From assembly GCA_020636215.1 (NCBI GenBank), contig JACJYG010000005.1, forward strand, positions 372,001 to 436,000: a stretch of 64,000 bases of DNA, in the 5' to 3' direction. The translations under genes were made by a program, and so were the position numbers. The number at the start of each line of letters is the position of its first letter. Positions within the stretch are counted from its first letter, which is position 1. This DNA comes from Lewinellaceae bacterium (GTDB taxonomy: Bacteria; Bacteroidota; Bacteroidia; Chitinophagales; Saprospiraceae). Below, in pieces: positions 16,983 to 25,932 of the stretch. A model generated the notes under the pieces. It searched no databases. It saw only the letters and a list, made by a program, of their open reading frames with translations, and was not told the origin of the DNA.

Positions 16983-16998
16983 TACTCAGAAATAAGGA
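16983..16998. promoter_or_regulatory. 7-2-7 operator candidate upstream of second caspase (site 3)
   Basis: TACTCAGAAATAAGGA shares its first 11 bases with site 2 at 7050 and 13 of 16 bases overall. Halves TACTCAG and ATAAGGA (reverse complement TCCTTAT) each match TACYYMT at 6 of 7 positions. It sits 135 bp before the caspase ATG at 17134, nearly the same distance as site 2 from its caspase, and within the divergent promoter region of the kinase operon. Confidence 0.45.
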
Positions 16999-17090
16999 TA
17001 TGCAGGTACCGGAAAATGGAGAGGAAGGTTAAGGGGAGGAAGGCATACCTTTGAATGGAACAAATAAGGCCGTCTTTTTAGGATTATGGC

Positions 17091-17098
17091 TATTTTTG
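17091..17098 (+). promoter_or_regulatory. Bacteroidota -7 promoter element for second caspase
   Basis: TATTTTTG is a full match to TAnnTTTG and lies 35 bp before the ATG at 17134. The alternative upstream start at 17086 would overlap it, which supports the later start. No convincing TTTG -33 element is visible. Confidence 0.4.
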
Positions 17099-17133
17099 AA
17101 CAGAATCCGTATTTTACATTACAAAAAAACACG

Positions 17134-19038
17134 ATGCCCACCCTTCACGCCCTGCTCATCGCCATCAACGATTACCCGGACCCGAAGCATCGCCTCAGCG
17201 GTTGCGTCAATGACCTGGAAAGTGTCCGGCAATACCTGGAAGTGCATAGTTCGGTGTCCGGTTTGGGATTCAATGCCCGGGTGCTCACCGACGAGCAGGC
17301 CACCCGCGCTAACTTTATTAAAGGCTTCGAGCATTTTCATGCGGCTCAGGCCGGCGATACCTGCTTGTTTTACTACGCTGGCCACGGCGCCTACTGCGAT
17401 GCGCCGGAGGTATTCTGGCACCTGTCGCCCAGTCGGAGGGTGGAGTCTATCGTTTGCTGGGATAGCCGCCAGGCAGGCGGCCGCGACCTGATGGACAAGG
17501 AATTGTCCTTTCTCATCTGGCAGGCCACGCAGGGAAAAGATATCCACTTTGTAGCCATTACCGATTGCTGCCATTCAGGCAGTATTACCCGGGGGGTTAA
17601 GGAGCGGCTCATTCGAGAGATCGGAACGGCTGTGCCACCGGAAGAATATCTGGGCTTTGAACAGTACCGGCCGGCAGGGGAGGGGCGCTTCAGCCCACCG
17701 CGGGGGCGCTACGTTCACCTGGGTGCAGCACGGGATAATCAGACGGCTAAAGAAGTACAGGTACAAGGGGCCCCTCGCGGTGTATTTACCCATTGCCTGC
17801 TGGAGGCCCTGTCCGGTTCGAACGGCCAGATATCCTACGCTGAACTGGCCAACCGGGTGAATATGCGCATCCGGGACGTAGTGGCTGAACAATCCCCCCA
17901 AGTGGACGCCCTACCCACTGAAGATAAGGATCGCTTGTTCCTCTCCGGGGTATTGGCCACTGGTAAACGGGCTTATCTGATCGGATTTGACAACACTATG
18001 GGCTGGTTTGTCAATGCAGGCGCTCTGCATGGCATACTGGCAGGGGATGAGCAGTCCCCTACGGTTTTCCAGTTGGTTGATGACGAACACAGTGTCCGGG
18101 CTACCGAAGTCCTGGCGCAGCGCACCAAAGTGGAAGGCATGGATGGGTTTGACCCCAAAAAACAATACCCGGCAAAATTAACCGAGCTGGCCGCTCCCCG
18201 TCTTAGGCTTGCTACAGCAGCGGAGAGCCAAGCTGAAGCTATAACCTTGTTGTCAAACCTGCTTGGCCGGAAAAACTCCGATTTCTTTCAACTGGTACCG
18301 GATGCCAATTCGGCGGATTTCCTGGTGCATGCCAAAGCAGGCGCCTATTTTCTTTCCCGCCGTTTCGACGAACAGCCCCTTTTTCAAAAGGTAATGGGTT
18401 ACGAAGAAGCCTCCGCTGTCGATTTTGTCAATAAGCTGGAAAAAGTGGCCAACTGGCTACAGCTCCTGCGCCTGTCCAACCCCGCCACCAGTATCAATGC
18501 CGAGGAAATTACCATCGAGTTGTACCGGGTGACGGAGCCCGGCAATACGGAAGACGATGCCCCTGTCGAATTGGTAGATTGGTGCAGCCCCACCCGGTTT
18601 GAGTACGTCGGACGCCAGGGGAAATGGGTCCCGCCGGGCTTTCAGTTTAAGGTGAAAAATACCGGGCAACGAGCTTTGTGGGTGAGCTTACTGTTCCTCG
18701 CCGATGATTTTGGCATCACCAATCAGATATTGCCCAAGCAGGCCCTGGAACCGGGCCAGGAGGCCTGGGCTGCCGATGTGTTCGAAGGCTACCCCTACCG
18801 CACCTTGTCCCTGGATATGGAGGATTATTACCTTGAACGGGGCATCCATACGCTAGATGAATACCTCAAACTGATCATCTGTACGGATGAGTTCGATACG
18901 GACAATTTCAACCAGGAGGGCCTGCCGCCGGAGGGCGCACTGTTATCCCACCGTAAGGTAGGCTTCCGCCGGCAAAGTATTCGGAAGCCGGATTGGACGG
19001 TTCGAGAAGTGCATATGCAATTGCATCGGAAGGGGTAG
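17134..19038 (+). CDS. caspase-family (metacaspase-like) protease
   Basis: The start at 17134 gives 634 residues beginning with the first caspase strand (MPTLHALLIAINDYPD). The peptidase C14 domain spans about residues 1-290. The dyad is His84 (YYAGHGAY) and Cys146 in DCCHSGS, the metacaspase D-x-CHSG signature. No transmembrane segment is present, so it is probably cytosolic, unlike the first caspase. Residues about 290-430 form a strand-rich domain, and 470-634 end in a DUF4384-like fold (KVKNTGQRALWVSLLFLADD; GITNQILPKQ), a module often fused to bacterial caspases. It is divergent from the small-protein/kinase/regulator operon and shares an operator-like site with the first caspase. I infer a regulated protease effector; substrates are unknown. 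Confidence 0.85.
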   Translation: MPTLHALLIAINDYPDPKHRLSGCVNDLESVRQYLEVHSSVSGLGFNARVLTDEQATRANFIKGFEHFHAAQAGDTCLFYYAGHGAYCDAPEVFWHLSPSRRVESIVCWDSRQAGGRDLMDKELSFLIWQATQGKDIHFVAITDCCHSGSITRGVKERLIREIGTAVPPEEYLGFEQYRPAGEGRFSPPRGRYVHLGAARDNQTAKEVQVQGAPRGVFTHCLLEALSGSNGQISYAELANRVNMRIRDVVAEQSPQVDALPTEDKDRLFLSGVLATGKRAYLIGFDNTMGWFVNAGALHGILAGDEQSPTVFQLVDDEHSVRATEVLAQRTKVEGMDGFDPKKQYPAKLTELAAPRLRLATAAESQAEAITLLSNLLGRKNSDFFQLVPDANSADFLVHAKAGAYFLSRRFDEQPLFQKVMGYEEASAVDFVNKLEKVANWLQLLRLSNPATSINAEEITIELYRVTEPGNTEDDAPVELVDWCSPTRFEYVGRQGKWVPPGFQFKVKNTGQRALWVSLLFLADDFGITNQILPKQALEPGQEAWAADVFEGYPYRTLSLDMEDYYLERGIHTLDEYLKLIICTDEFDTDNFNQEGLPPEGALLSHRKVGFRRQSIRKPDWTVREVHMQLHRKG

Positions 19039-19107
19039 GGGATGGGGCCCGAGAAGGCCTTAGTATAGCGCCCATTTGGGTTCTTCAATAAAAATCTGGC
19101 TTTGGCT

Positions 19108-20010
19108 TCAGCGCTTTCCCGAAATGGGGTAGCGCCTACTCAACAGCCACCCCACCAGCCCGCCAAAAATGAAATTGGAGGACACCGTCTCCACAAAATG
19201 AATTCTGGCTACTTCCGCCGGCATGTAGGGGTTGGGCATCCAAAGCTGCGTGCTCCAAACGGCGAAAAATAAAGCCATCAGCAGTCCAATCTCCCATGGC
19301 TTCCCTTTGAGCATCCGGATTATAGGAAGCACCAATAACACCCATAATAATGCCCGAAGAGCCTGAAAAGGAAACATCCAGGGGGTGGAAACCCAGATAT
19401 CAGACAATTGAGCCAGGAAACTTCCCGGGTCACTCCCGCCGTAGTAGGTTTGTACCGCCGGGTTCTTCCAGGCTACATAATACCCAAAAGTGTAGTACAA
19501 AATCAGATAGGCTATTACGATGAGCATTAACTTCCATCCCCATTCGCTAATGGAAATCGCCGATCGGCCTTTTGCCGTTTCTACGGCCCCTCCTCGTCGC
19601 ATTTTGCCTAAAATGAAAACGCCAGAAAGGGAAAACAAGGCCGCCACAATGGCGCCCATTACCAATATTTTAGGGACCATACCCGGGGGCAGTTGGCTTT
19701 GTAAGTATACAACTGATTCTACTTGAGGAATAACGGCCATGGAGCCATAGAATGCGAGGAAGACAGCCCCCGTCAACTTCCAGCCGGCCTCACGCGAACG
19801 AAGGATGATGATGGAAAGGATGATGGCCTGAAGGAGGGAGCTTATAAGTAAAGCGCCCATCATGCTTCCGGCTTCGGAGGGCGTTGGTTCAGCTCCGGCT
19901 GCCGGCTCCGATAAGCCAGAGAGAAACGCTCCGAGTATGAAAAAGAATACCAGCAGAATAGTCAAAAGGAATACTTTGCCGGTAAAAAGGGCTATTGATT
20001 TTACATTCAT
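19108..20010 (-). CDS. multi-pass inner-membrane protein of unknown function
   Basis: The ATG at 20010 gives 300 residues; the longer frame adds an unlikely soluble leader. Roughly seven hydrophobic segments are visible (for example KVFLLTILLVFFFILGAFLSG, MMGALLISSLLQAIILSIIIL, LMLIVIAYLILYYTFGYYVAW and ALLWVLLVLPIIRML), with a short charged loop containing KMRRGG. There is no transporter signature or catalytic motif I can name. It ends about 70 bp from the convergent caspase gene. Its start lies 35 bp downstream of the GH97 terminator, so it is probably a separate unit. Confidence 0.7.
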   Translation of the reverse strand: MNVKSIALFTGKVFLLTILLVFFFILGAFLSGLSEPAAGAEPTPSEAGSMMGALLISSLLQAIILSIIILRSREAGWKLTGAVFLAFYGSMAVIPQVESVVYLQSQLPPGMVPKILVMGAIVAALFSLSGVFILGKMRRGGAVETAKGRSAISISEWGWKLMLIVIAYLILYYTFGYYVAWKNPAVQTYYGGSDPGSFLAQLSDIWVSTPWMFPFQALRALLWVLLVLPIIRMLKGKPWEIGLLMALFFAVWSTQLWMPNPYMPAEVARIHFVETVSSNFIFGGLVGWLLSRRYPISGKR

Positions 20011-20044
20011 TAGCGTAAAATTTATCCCCAAAGGGGAAAATCCA

Positions 20045-20086
20045 ATAAGGCCAGGGGATGAACAGGTATCCATCCCCTGGCCTTAT
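20045..20086 (-). terminator. hairpin terminator after the GH97 gene
   Basis: ATAAGGCCAGGGGATG (20045-20060) pairs perfectly over 16 bp with 20071-20086 around a 10-nt loop. It lies 45 bp past the GH97 stop. The T-tract is short on both strands, so termination may rely mainly on the very stable stem. Confidence 0.6.
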
Positions 20087-20130
20087 CTTTCAACCATTCA
20101 TCGCTTCAACTTTTCAACTATTAAATGCAC

Positions 20131-22251
20131 CTACTCCCCATACCCCTTGAGTTCCTGCATTTCTTCCTCCGTTGCCGGGATCAGGCTGATGGCGGCGCCA
20201 CCGCCGGGCGCCAGGCGCAGTTCCATTTCTGTACTGCTGTCCACCAGGAACTTTTGGATAGTGAAGTTGATGGGATTGTCATTCCAGTGCGCGGTAGGCC
20301 CGTCGGCATAAAGGGTGGCTGTGTATTTTTTTCCGGCGGACAAGAAGTCCAGCTTAACCGGAAGCGTGCGGGCATTCTCATCGGTGATGCTGCCCAGGAA
20401 CCATTTATCGGCGCCTCTTTCCTGCCGGGCGATAGTCACAAAGTCGCCCACTTCGCCGTTGAGGACTTTGGAGGTTTCCCAATCGACACCTACATCGCGG
20501 ATGAACTGCATGGCAGGGTTGCCTTCGTAAAATTCCGGCAGGTCGGCGGCCATTTGTACCGGGCTGTAAATGACGACATAGAGGGCCAGTTGCTGGGCCA
20601 GGGTAGTATTCACCTGATTGTTTGGCTTGTAGGGGTCCAGCTTGATATTAAAGATGCCAGGAGTAAAGTCGATGGGGCCGGCCAGCATACGGGTAAAGGC
20701 TATGATAGGCAGATGCTCCGGCGGATTGCCGCCATCGGCTGACCAGGCGTTGAACTCCTGGCCGCGCAGCCCTTCCCGCGAAATAAAGTTGGGCCAGGTG
20801 CGGCGGATGCCGGTATCCTTGATCGGCTCGTGAGCATCGACCGCGACCTCGAAACGGGCGGCGGTTTCCAGCACCTTCTGGTAGTGGTTTACCATCCATT
20901 GTCCGTGGTGATATTCTCCCTCGGGGATGATCTTGCCAACATAGCCGGTCTTAACGGAATGGATACCCAGCTTTTTCATCAGGGCGAAGGCGGTGTCCAG
21001 TTGCGCTTCATAGGTGCGCGGAGCGGCCGAAGTCTCGTGGTGCATAATGATTTCGACCCCTTTTTCTTTGGCATAGCGGACGACCTCCTGAAGGTCGTAA
21101 TCGGGGTAAGGTGTCACGAAATCAAATACCCCCTCCCGGGATCCCGGATCTCTCCAGTGTTCCCAGCCGGTGTTCCAGCCTTCTACCAACAAGCCGCCGA
21201 TGTTGTTGTCGGCAGCGAAGTCGATAAAGCGTTTGGCGTTTTCAGTGGTGGCGCCGTGGCGCCCGCTGGCCATATCCCAGGTAGACTTGTCGAGGTGCAT
21301 TTCCCACCAGATTCCGACATATTTTGTGGGCTTGAACCAGGAGACATCCCCTAGTTGGTTGGGTTCGTTCAGGTTGACAATGAGCCGGGATTCGATCAAT
21401 CCGCCGGCATTTTCACTAATTTGCAGGGTGCGCCAGGGGGTGTGGAAAGGCGCTTTTCTTTTTGTTTTGTAACCCAGTCGGGCCGAACCAACCAGTTCGC
21501 TCTGCAGCAGTAAGGTAGCGGGATCTACTTTCAGTGTCATGTCGGAATAATCGTATAAGGCTGCTTCGTGGAAGCTCAGGTAAAGGCCATCGGCCGTTTT
21601 CAGGGTGAAGGGCGTATTCACCGCATTTTCAGGAATATAGGACTGCGCCAGGTTGGGGTCACCCTTGCTGGTAGCATCGATTTCGGAAACTTTAGTGGTG
21701 TTGTAGAGGTGCTCATAGATGTCCCAATCGCCGGGTTGCCACCAGCATTGGTGATCGCCGGTAAGCTGGAATTGCGTGTTTTCATCCATGATGACGGCCT
21801 CTTTCAGGTTCGGCTGTTCAGGGAATTCGTAGCGGAAGCCCAGTCCATCGTCGTAAACCCGGAAAACGATGCGGTAGGATCGCTCGGGAGCGGCGGTTTC
21901 CCGGAAGGTGGCCGACAGTTCGTTGTAATGATTCACCACTTCACGTTGTTCACCCCAGGGCATTTCCCAGGTTTCATTAGTGCTGCTGGTGGCTTGTTCC
22001 ACCAATTCCATGCCTCCTGCCAGGGGAGTTGCATCCTGGAACTCAAACCCCAGCGTAGAGGTATCGATCACAGCCTTTCCATCGTAGGTTATCAGGTAGG
22101 CAGGCTGCCCTTCGGTAGTTAGAAAGGACTGCACTTTCAGTTTACCCGAAGGAGAGCTGACATCCAGGGACTGTTCCGGGACGGGAGACTGGCAGGCGGC
22201 GAAGCCCAATACAGCGAGTGTAAAAAGGATGAAGTTGGGTTTTCCGATCAT
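20131..22251 (-). CDS. glycoside hydrolase family 97, inverting alpha-glucosidase type
   Basis: The 706-residue protein resembles SusB-like GH97 enzymes, which release glucose from alpha-glucans. It begins with a signal peptide and likely lipobox (LGFAACQS), so it acts in the periplasm or at the membrane. The N-terminal super-sandwich (about 25-285) is followed by a TIM barrel. In the barrel, IIMHHETSA, VKTGYVGKII, AHEPIKDTG and RGQEFNAWS align with SusB. The GYVG position carries glycine where retaining members have an Asp nucleophile, and both base glutamates (AHE, QEF) are present. That indicates the inverting, calcium-dependent subgroup. No susC/susD pair lies nearby, so it is not in a classical polysaccharide locus. 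The C-terminal sandwich ends the protein. Confidence 0.88.
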   Translation of the reverse strand: MIGKPNFILFTLAVLGFAACQSPVPEQSLDVSSPSGKLKVQSFLTTEGQPAYLITYDGKAVIDTSTLGFEFQDATPLAGGMELVEQATSSTNETWEMPWGEQREVVNHYNELSATFRETAAPERSYRIVFRVYDDGLGFRYEFPEQPNLKEAVIMDENTQFQLTGDHQCWWQPGDWDIYEHLYNTTKVSEIDATSKGDPNLAQSYIPENAVNTPFTLKTADGLYLSFHEAALYDYSDMTLKVDPATLLLQSELVGSARLGYKTKRKAPFHTPWRTLQISENAGGLIESRLIVNLNEPNQLGDVSWFKPTKYVGIWWEMHLDKSTWDMASGRHGATTENAKRFIDFAADNNIGGLLVEGWNTGWEHWRDPGSREGVFDFVTPYPDYDLQEVVRYAKEKGVEIIMHHETSAAPRTYEAQLDTAFALMKKLGIHSVKTGYVGKIIPEGEYHHGQWMVNHYQKVLETAARFEVAVDAHEPIKDTGIRRTWPNFISREGLRGQEFNAWSADGGNPPEHLPIIAFTRMLAGPIDFTPGIFNIKLDPYKPNNQVNTTLAQQLALYVVIYSPVQMAADLPEFYEGNPAMQFIRDVGVDWETSKVLNGEVGDFVTIARQERGADKWFLGSITDENARTLPVKLDFLSAGKKYTATLYADGPTAHWNDNPINFTIQKFLVDSSTEMELRLAPGGGAAISLIPATEEEMQELKGYGE

Positions 22252-22763
22252 TTTGGTAAGAATTTAAGTGAGATAATACATTACAAAAACACCTGCAGGG
22301 CTGAACCGGATGATAATATTAAGGCTTTTTGGAATTATTCCGCTTTTTCCGCCTTGTTCTGGCTTTTTAAAAAATTAAAAAAAAACATATCTAATGTGAA
22401 ACCTTCAGTAATCGTTTGCGTAAAGAATGATATCACTGCGCAATTGATAGGGATTCTTTGATGATAAATGAGTAAAACGGATTGCAGAAATCATCAAGTA
22501 AGCCTGATAGTAAAAGAATGACATCATCCCCCCCTTATGTTTTCCCAATAGCCGATCCAAGTTTTTTTGTATCCAAATTTGCTTTCAGAGGCTGGGCTTT
22601 GAGCCCGTTACATATTTAATCCATTTTTTTTCAATGCCAATTCAGCGCTCTTGAGGAAGCCCGAAACGAAGTCCATTCTATTCGGGCAACCTGTTGAAAG
22701 TACTGCCCCCCTTGGCTGGTATGACATCAATTTTTTATCGGAACTATTAAAAAAATCCTGGCA
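22252..22763. other. gene-free divergent promoter region
   Basis: This AT-rich spacer of 512 bp separates the GH97 gene and a divergent barrel gene. It contains two similar segments, GTAAAGAATGATATCAC near 22420 and GTAAAAGAATGACATCA near 22510, that could be regulator sites. It also holds a GCCCGAA...TTCGGGC hairpin near 22660-22685. I found no credible small ORF. Confidence 0.4.
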
Positions 22764-23432
22764 ATGAAAAAATTGTACATTTTAGTAATTGTGCTGGCCC
22801 CTCTTTTGGGAATGGCGCAACCAGCCCTGGAAGGAGGCCTGTTTCTGGGAGTATCCAACTATCAGGGTGACCTTACCCTGAAAAAAGCACCCAATTTTGG
22901 AGAATCCAACTTTGCCGCCGGCCTGTTGGCCCGAACTTATGTGGACGAGACTACAGCCATACGCGCCAACCTGCTGTACGGTAAACTGAGTGGAAATGAT
23001 AATAATTACGCGGACCGCATCAAGCGTGGCTTCAGCTTTACAACTACACTCGTGGAGTTATCGGTGGTGGGAGAGTGGGAGCCTTTAGGGGCTAATCGCT
23101 ATAAAAATTACGATAAAATGATCAATCGCTTTTCGCCATATCTTTACGGAGGATTGGGGATGGTTTTTATTAATCCCAAGCCAGTTTTCGGTAATGAAGG
23201 CAACGAAAAGGTTCAACAGGATCTTTCTTCCGATTATTCCAAATTACAGTTTTCCGTGCCGATTGGGATAGGGGTGAAGGCCTATATCAACAAGCTGTGG
23301 TGCGTAGGGCTGGAACTGGGCACTCGCACTACTTTTACCGATTACCTCGATGGGATAAGCTTGTCAGGTGAACCGGGTACGAAAGACTGGTACCTCTTTG
23401 GCGGGGCAATGGTAACCTATCGCATCAAGTAG
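22764..23432 (+). CDS. DUF6089-type outer-membrane beta-barrel protein
   Basis: The 222-residue protein starts with a signal peptide (KLYILVIVLAPLLGMAQP). Alternating strands typical of a small outer-membrane barrel follow, opening with EGGLFLGVSNYQGDL and closing with VTYRIK. The internal segments SPYLYGGLGMVFINPK, GIGVKAYINKLWCVGLELG and YLDGISLSGEPGTKDW define the DUF6089 family common in Bacteroidota. A larger paralogue at 56191 has the same blocks plus calcium-binding repeats. The function of the family is not established; such barrels are often structural or linked to cell-surface assemblies. It is preceded by a long spacer and stands alone. Confidence 0.85.
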   Translation: MKKLYILVIVLAPLLGMAQPALEGGLFLGVSNYQGDLTLKKAPNFGESNFAAGLLARTYVDETTAIRANLLYGKLSGNDNNYADRIKRGFSFTTTLVELSVVGEWEPLGANRYKNYDKMINRFSPYLYGGLGMVFINPKPVFGNEGNEKVQQDLSSDYSKLQFSVPIGIGVKAYINKLWCVGLELGTRTTFTDYLDGISLSGEPGTKDWYLFGGAMVTYRIK

Positions 23433-23537
23433 TTTTTTTCATAGTATAGGGAGTAGAGCCGTGCCGCCGTTTGGTGTGCATGGCTTTTTCTTTTTTCTGG
23501 CTAATTCAAACCAACTGCCAACAGCTTCCAACAAGAA

Positions 23538-24227
23538 TTACCCCAGCAACTCATCCACCACTTTGCGGACTCCGGTGGTGGCCGGTTCGGCAATGACCGA
23601 CAAGCCAGGAATAAGGCTCAATTCGTAGTTGATGGAAGGCTTGGGGTCGACGTAGTAGATTCGCTCCGCTTGATCGGCAAAACCAATCAGGCTGGCGGCA
23701 GGGTACACCTGCATCGAAGTACCTACAATAATCACGATATCCCCGGTGCTGGTTTCCGCCGCCGCGTGTTCGATCATGGGCACTGCTTCGCCAAACCAGA
23801 CGATGTGGGGCCGCAGTTGGCTTCCCAGTTCACAAGTATCCCCTAAAACGAGATCTTCCGTCCAATCATAAACCAGGTTTGGGTTTCTGGTGCTGCGTAC
23901 TTTCCGCAACTCTCCATGAAGGTGGATCACCTTTCGGCTGCCGGCGCGTTCATGCAGATCATCAACATTCTGAGTGATGACGGAAACCTTAAATCGCTTT
24001 TCCAATTCCACCAATGCGTGATGGGCGGCATTGGGCTCCACCTCTTTTAGCTGACGCCGGCGCTTGTTATAGAAATCAAGAACAAGGGCCTGGTTTCGGC
24101 GCCATCCTTCCGGAGAGGCTACTTCCATGACATCATGCCCTTCCCATAGTCCACCGGCATCCCGGAAGGTGCTGATCCCGCTTTCTGCGCTTACTCCTGC
24201 GCCGGTTAATACGATTACTTTGTTCAT
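23538..24227 (-). CDS. cobB: Sir2-family NAD-dependent protein deacylase (class III)
   Basis: This 229-residue sirtuin removes acyl groups from lysines using NAD. The Rossmann motif GAGVSAESGISTFR opens the protein, TQNVDDLHERAG follows, and catalytic His104 sits in HLHGEL. Tyr53 and Arg56 (FYNKRRR) form the YxxR pair that in E. coli CobB and SIRT5 recognises succinyl- and malonyl-lysine, so desuccinylase activity is likely. The structural zinc tetracysteine site is absent: only one cysteine remains (GDTCELG). I believe this is usual for Bacteroidota members of the class. The start codon is followed upstream, within about 7 bp, by a 9-bp minisatellite that fills its promoter region. Confidence 0.9.
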   Translation of the reverse strand: MNKVIVLTGAGVSAESGISTFRDAGGLWEGHDVMEVASPEGWRRNQALVLDFYNKRRRQLKEVEPNAAHHALVELEKRFKVSVITQNVDDLHERAGSRKVIHLHGELRKVRSTRNPNLVYDWTEDLVLGDTCELGSQLRPHIVWFGEAVPMIEHAAAETSTGDIVIIVGTSMQVYPAASLIGFADQAERIYYVDPKPSINYELSLIPGLSVIAEPATTGVRKVVDELLG

Positions 24228-24233
24228 GCCTTG

Positions 24234-24508
24234 TATGTCTTGTGTGCTTGCCCGGCTCGCAGAGTCGGGTCTTGTGTGTCTTGTGTGTCTTGTGTGTCTA
24301 GTGTGTCTTGTGTGCTTGCCCGGCTCGCAGAGTCGGGTCTTGTGTGTCTTGTATGTCTTGTATGTCTTGTATGTCTTGTATGTCTAGTGTGTCTAGTGTG
24401 TCTTGTGTGCTTGCCCGGCTCGCAGAGTCGGGTCTTGTGTGTCTTGTATGTCTTGTATGTCTTGTATGTCTTGTATGTCTAGTGTGTCTTGTGTGTCTTG
24501 TGTGTCGG
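24234..24508. repeat. 9-bp minisatellite with three interspersed 25-bp units, upstream of cobB
   Basis: The unit is CTTGTGTGT or CTTGTATGT, with CTAGTGTGT variants. The array is interrupted three times, near 24247, 24315 and 24411, by the same 25-bp block containing GCCCGGCTCGCAGAGTCGGG, which can form a CCCG/CGGG hairpin. The three higher-order units show the array grew by duplicating composite blocks. It lies directly upstream of the cobB start on the minus strand. The translatable frames within it are low-complexity and not genes. Confidence 0.9.
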
Positions 24509-24520
24509 AATGTCGCAGGG

Positions 24521-24580
24521 CAAAACCTCCAAGGGTGCTGTCCAGACATCGGAGGCCTGGCGTTCGACGTTTGGAGGTTT
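24521..24580 (-). terminator. terminator of the trans-sulfuration gene
   Basis: AAACCTCCAA (24523-24532) pairs with TTGGAGGTTT (24571-24580), which overlaps the stop codon of the minus-strand gene. The loop is 38 nt and contains further pairing. On the minus strand the stem runs into GGTTTTGC, a short T-tract. Confidence 0.5.
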
Positions 24581-25739
24581 ACACCGCCTCCAAGGCTTTT
24601 CCCAGATCTTCAATCAGCCATTCCGGATCTTCTAAACCGATATAGAGCCGGACTAAGTTCCAGGGCAGGGGAGAATTTTTCCGGCCGGGAATTTTGTAGA
24701 AAGCTGCGGCAGGGAGGATGAGCGATTCGTGGCCACCCCAGGAGACAGCCAGGAGGAAATACTGGAGGCGTTCGAAGAAAGCTTCCGCTTTTTCGATGGC
24801 ATCCGCTTTCAGGTAAAAGGAAAACAGCCCGCCGGCTCCCCGCATTTGTTGTTGCGCCAGTTCATATTGGGGGAAGGAAGGTAGCAGTGGATGCAATACC
24901 TTATCCACCTTCGGGTGGCCTTCCAGGAATTGAGCAATTTTAAGGCTGCTGCTGTCCGAGCGGTGCATCCGTAATTCAAGGGTGCGCAACCCCCGAATAG
25001 CGAGGGCGGCATCATGAGGCGACAGAATACCCCCGAGGGTCATGTATTCCGTTTCGAATATCTTTTTTACCATCGGCTTACTCCCGCACAACACCCCCAT
25101 AACCACATCACTATGGCCATTGAGGTATTTGGTGCCCGAATGAACCACCAGGTCAATCCCCAATTCGATCGGATTCTGGAAGATAGGAGAACAATAGCTA
25201 TTGTCCACACAGGTAATAATGCCATGGCGCCGGGCTATTTCAGCGCAGGCTGCCAGGTTTTGTAATTCGAAAGTCAGAGAATTGGGGCTTTCCAGATAGA
25301 TCAGGCTGGTCTGAGGGCGAATAGCCTGCTCGATGAGGCTTAGGTCGCGGCCATCGACGAAGGTGTGTTCGACCCCAAAGCGGGGAAGGTAGTCCTGCAG
25401 CAGGATCTTGGTCCAGGAGTAAGGGGATTGCACACAGACGACATGGCTGCCGTTGCGGACATTGGCCATTACTGCAGCGGCGATGGCGCTTACGCCACTG
25501 CTAAAAACCAGGCAATCTTCGGCTTTTTCCAGGGCCGCCAGTTTTTGGCGCAGAATATTAACAGTGGGATTGTTTCCGCGGGAATATACGTGGTGCGTCA
25601 GTTCATCGGTGAAAGCTTGCCGGAATTCCGCCAGGCTTTGGAACGCAAAGTTGCTGCTTTGGATGACCGGAGGAGAAACAGCATTAAAATAGTGTTCTCT
25701 TGATTCACCCAGGTGGTTCAGTATTTCACTGAGGTGCAT
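24579..25739 (-). CDS. PLP-dependent trans-sulfuration enzyme (cystathionine gamma-synthase/beta-lyase family)
   Basis: The 386-residue protein belongs to the Cys/Met metabolism PLP enzyme family, which forms or cleaves cystathionine in methionine and cysteine biosynthesis. The PLP lysine is Lys204 in SGTKYLNGHSDVVMG. The cofactor-stacking region (FSSGVSAIAAAV) and the Asp in CVDNSYCSP are also visible, as is the C-terminal substrate-binding block (GGHESLILPAA). The SWGGHESL wording and the two-residue spacing favour a beta-lyase or a gamma-synthase about equally, so I give no gene symbol. It is cytosolic, stands alone between the minisatellite and a small membrane peptide gene, and has normal family length. 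Confidence 0.88.
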   Translation of the reverse strand: MHLSEILNHLGESREHYFNAVSPPVIQSSNFAFQSLAEFRQAFTDELTHHVYSRGNNPTVNILRQKLAALEKAEDCLVFSSGVSAIAAAVMANVRNGSHVVCVQSPYSWTKILLQDYLPRFGVEHTFVDGRDLSLIEQAIRPQTSLIYLESPNSLTFELQNLAACAEIARRHGIITCVDNSYCSPIFQNPIELGIDLVVHSGTKYLNGHSDVVMGVLCGSKPMVKKIFETEYMTLGGILSPHDAALAIRGLRTLELRMHRSDSSSLKIAQFLEGHPKVDKVLHPLLPSFPQYELAQQQMRGAGGLFSFYLKADAIEKAEAFFERLQYFLLAVSWGGHESLILPAAAFYKIPGRKNSPLPWNLVRLYIGLEDPEWLIEDLGKALEAV

Positions 25740-25932
25740 TGGTTTTTTACCATAAAGCTAGAAAAAATTTGAATGACGGATGAGCGATGAAGGCAGGAAT
25801 CAACTTAGCCGTGGCTGATGTTGGACGTTCGGAATACACCAGCTCTTAAATAGCAATAAACAAAATAGTACACTCCCGGCAACAAAAGACAGGAAAAACA
25901 AATAACTAACAAGAAGTAAGAAACACATACAC
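25740..25932. other. short non-coding spacer
   Basis: I see no gene or strong hairpin here. The sequence just before the trans-sulfuration start contains TAGCTTTA on the minus strand, one mismatch from a TAnnTTTG promoter element. Confidence 0.3.

Noticed and set aside
24234..24508. CRISPR-like array
   Set aside because: Units are 9 bp and directly tandem without unique spacers; the 25-bp blocks are not separated by regular spacers.
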